A stretch of DNA of 6,951 nucleotides from Acidimicrobiia bacterium (GTDB lineage Bacteria > Actinomycetota > Acidimicrobiia > Acidimicrobiales > AC-14): positions 1 through 6,951 of the forward strand of contig JAFAUA010000257.1 in assembly GCA_019243595.1 (NCBI GenBank), given 5' to 3'. Position 1 is the first letter of the stretch, and each line of letters starts with the position of its first letter. Position numbers and translations under genes: made by a program. Under the pieces are notes generated by a model, which was given only the letters and a program-made list of their open reading frames with translations, had not been told where the DNA came from and searched no databases. This document shows, piece after piece, positions 6,351 to 6,951 of this stretch.

Positions 6351-6951
6351 GCCGCCGCTGGCGCCGGGGATCCCGGTCGTTTGCCGGCGCCAACAGCGAA
6401 GGCGGGTGCCCCGAGCAGGCTGACGAGCAGGGTCATCCCGTAGATCAGCAGTCCGAAGGCGATGGCGTGCTCCGAGGACACGCCGAGAGGATGCAGGAAC
6501 AGCACCAGCGCACCCTCGCGCAGACCGAGGCCGCCGATCGAGATCGGCAGCACCTGGGCCATGGCGACTGCGGGCATGAAGGCGAGGAGCACGGTGATGC
6601 CGATGTTGAGGCCAAGGGCGTGGCCGATCATCCAGGCCGCGACCACGAGGGTCAGCTGGTAGGCGAGGCTCACGCCGAGGACGGCGGCGACGGCGGCGGG
6701 CGCCCGCCGGAACTGCTCCATGCCGAGGTGCACGGCGCCGATGAACCGAGTCCAGCCCTCGTTTTGGGCCAGGCGTCCGGCGAGCTTGGGGCTGATGCCG
6801 GCCGCCACGAGGACGGCGAGCACGGCGAGTGCACCGACGGCGAGCAGGAGCGCCAGCCGGCTGGCGTTGCCGAGATGGAGCAGCGACGGGTGGATCGCCA
6901 GCCCCGCGAGTGTCAGCAGTGGGAGGACGACCCAGCCGCTCACGCGCTCGA
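6347..6951 (-). CDS. UPF0104 / lysylphosphatidylglycerol synthase TM-domain-like membrane protein (N-terminus beyond window)
   Basis: C-terminal part of a polytopic membrane protein. Counting from the GTG codon at 6943, 198 residues are seen, with hydrophobic helices at about 3-18, 30-49, 83-107, 114-131 and 158-186. The signature PISIGGLGLREGAL at 133-146 and the following strongly hydrophobic end are typical of the UPF0104 family (the flippase-like domain of MprF). Full members are usually over 300 residues, and the frame runs open through the right edge, so this is a 5'-truncated view and the GTG at 6943 is unlikely to be the true start. No aminoacyl-transferase domain follows, so it is a stand-alone membrane unit, probably handling or moving a lipid. 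Its TGA stop overlaps the GTG start of the Aur1-like PAP2 gene (6347-6350), suggesting the two act on the same envelope lipid; that is inference from gene order. Confidence 0.88.
   Translation of the reverse strand, partial: ERVSGWVVLPLLTLAGLAIHPSLLHLGNASRLALLLAVGALAVLAVLVAAGISPKLAGRLAQNEGWTRFIGAVHLGMEQFRRAPAAVAAVLGVSLAYQLTLVVAAWMIGHALGLNIGITVLLAFMPAVAMAQVLPISIGGLGLREGALVLFLHPLGVSSEHAIAFGLLIYGMTLLVSLLGAPAFAVGAGKRPGSPAPAAA

Overview
The window is high-GC, gene-dense bacterial DNA with six protein-coding genes, two of them cut by the window edges. No RNA gene, insertion sequence, CRISPR array or phage gene is visible. The base composition, a Thr-rich lipoprotein linker after a Cys-Gly5 lipobox, an actinobacterial-type DXS, a class III cyclase and TANNNT leaderless-type promoters suggest an Actinomycetota bacterium, perhaps in or near Acidimicrobiia. 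That placement is inference from style, not from a marker gene.

Layout from left to right: (1) a plus-strand membrane-anchored PAS-GGDEF-EAL protein (c-di-GMP turnover), open at the left edge and ending at 1880; (2) a minus-strand Thr-rich lipoprotein of unknown function (1877-2716); (3) minus-strand dxs (2742-4640), first enzyme of the MEP isoprenoid pathway, 25 bp upstream of the lipoprotein gene and probably co-transcribed with it; (4) a 64-bp divergent promoter region (4641-4704) with mirrored TAGTTT -10-like elements in a 9-bp perfect inverted repeat; (5) a plus-strand soluble class III adenylate cyclase-like gene (4705-5520); (6) a minus-strand pair in which a UPF0104/LPG-synthase-TM-type membrane protein (from the right edge to 6347) overlaps by GTGA an Aur1-type PAP2 membrane phosphatase/phosphotransferase (6350-5517).

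The packing is extreme. Both convergent gene pairs overlap tail to tail by exactly 4 bp with interlocked stop codons (1877-1880 and 5517-5520), and the membrane pair overlaps head to tail by 4 bp. The only non-coding stretches are the 25 bp and 64 bp gaps around dxs, so there is no gene-free stretch over 300 bases and no classical intrinsic terminator is seen.

By theme, two second-messenger enzymes (c-di-GMP and probably cAMP) lie near a lipid-precursor enzyme (DXS) and two envelope-lipid membrane proteins. I see no clearly new multi-gene system. The points most worth a second look are the mirrored divergent promoter, the conserved-looking lipoprotein behind dxs, the cyclase with an uncharacterised N-terminal domain and a substituted adenine-recognition residue, and the coupled PAP2/UPF0104 pair.
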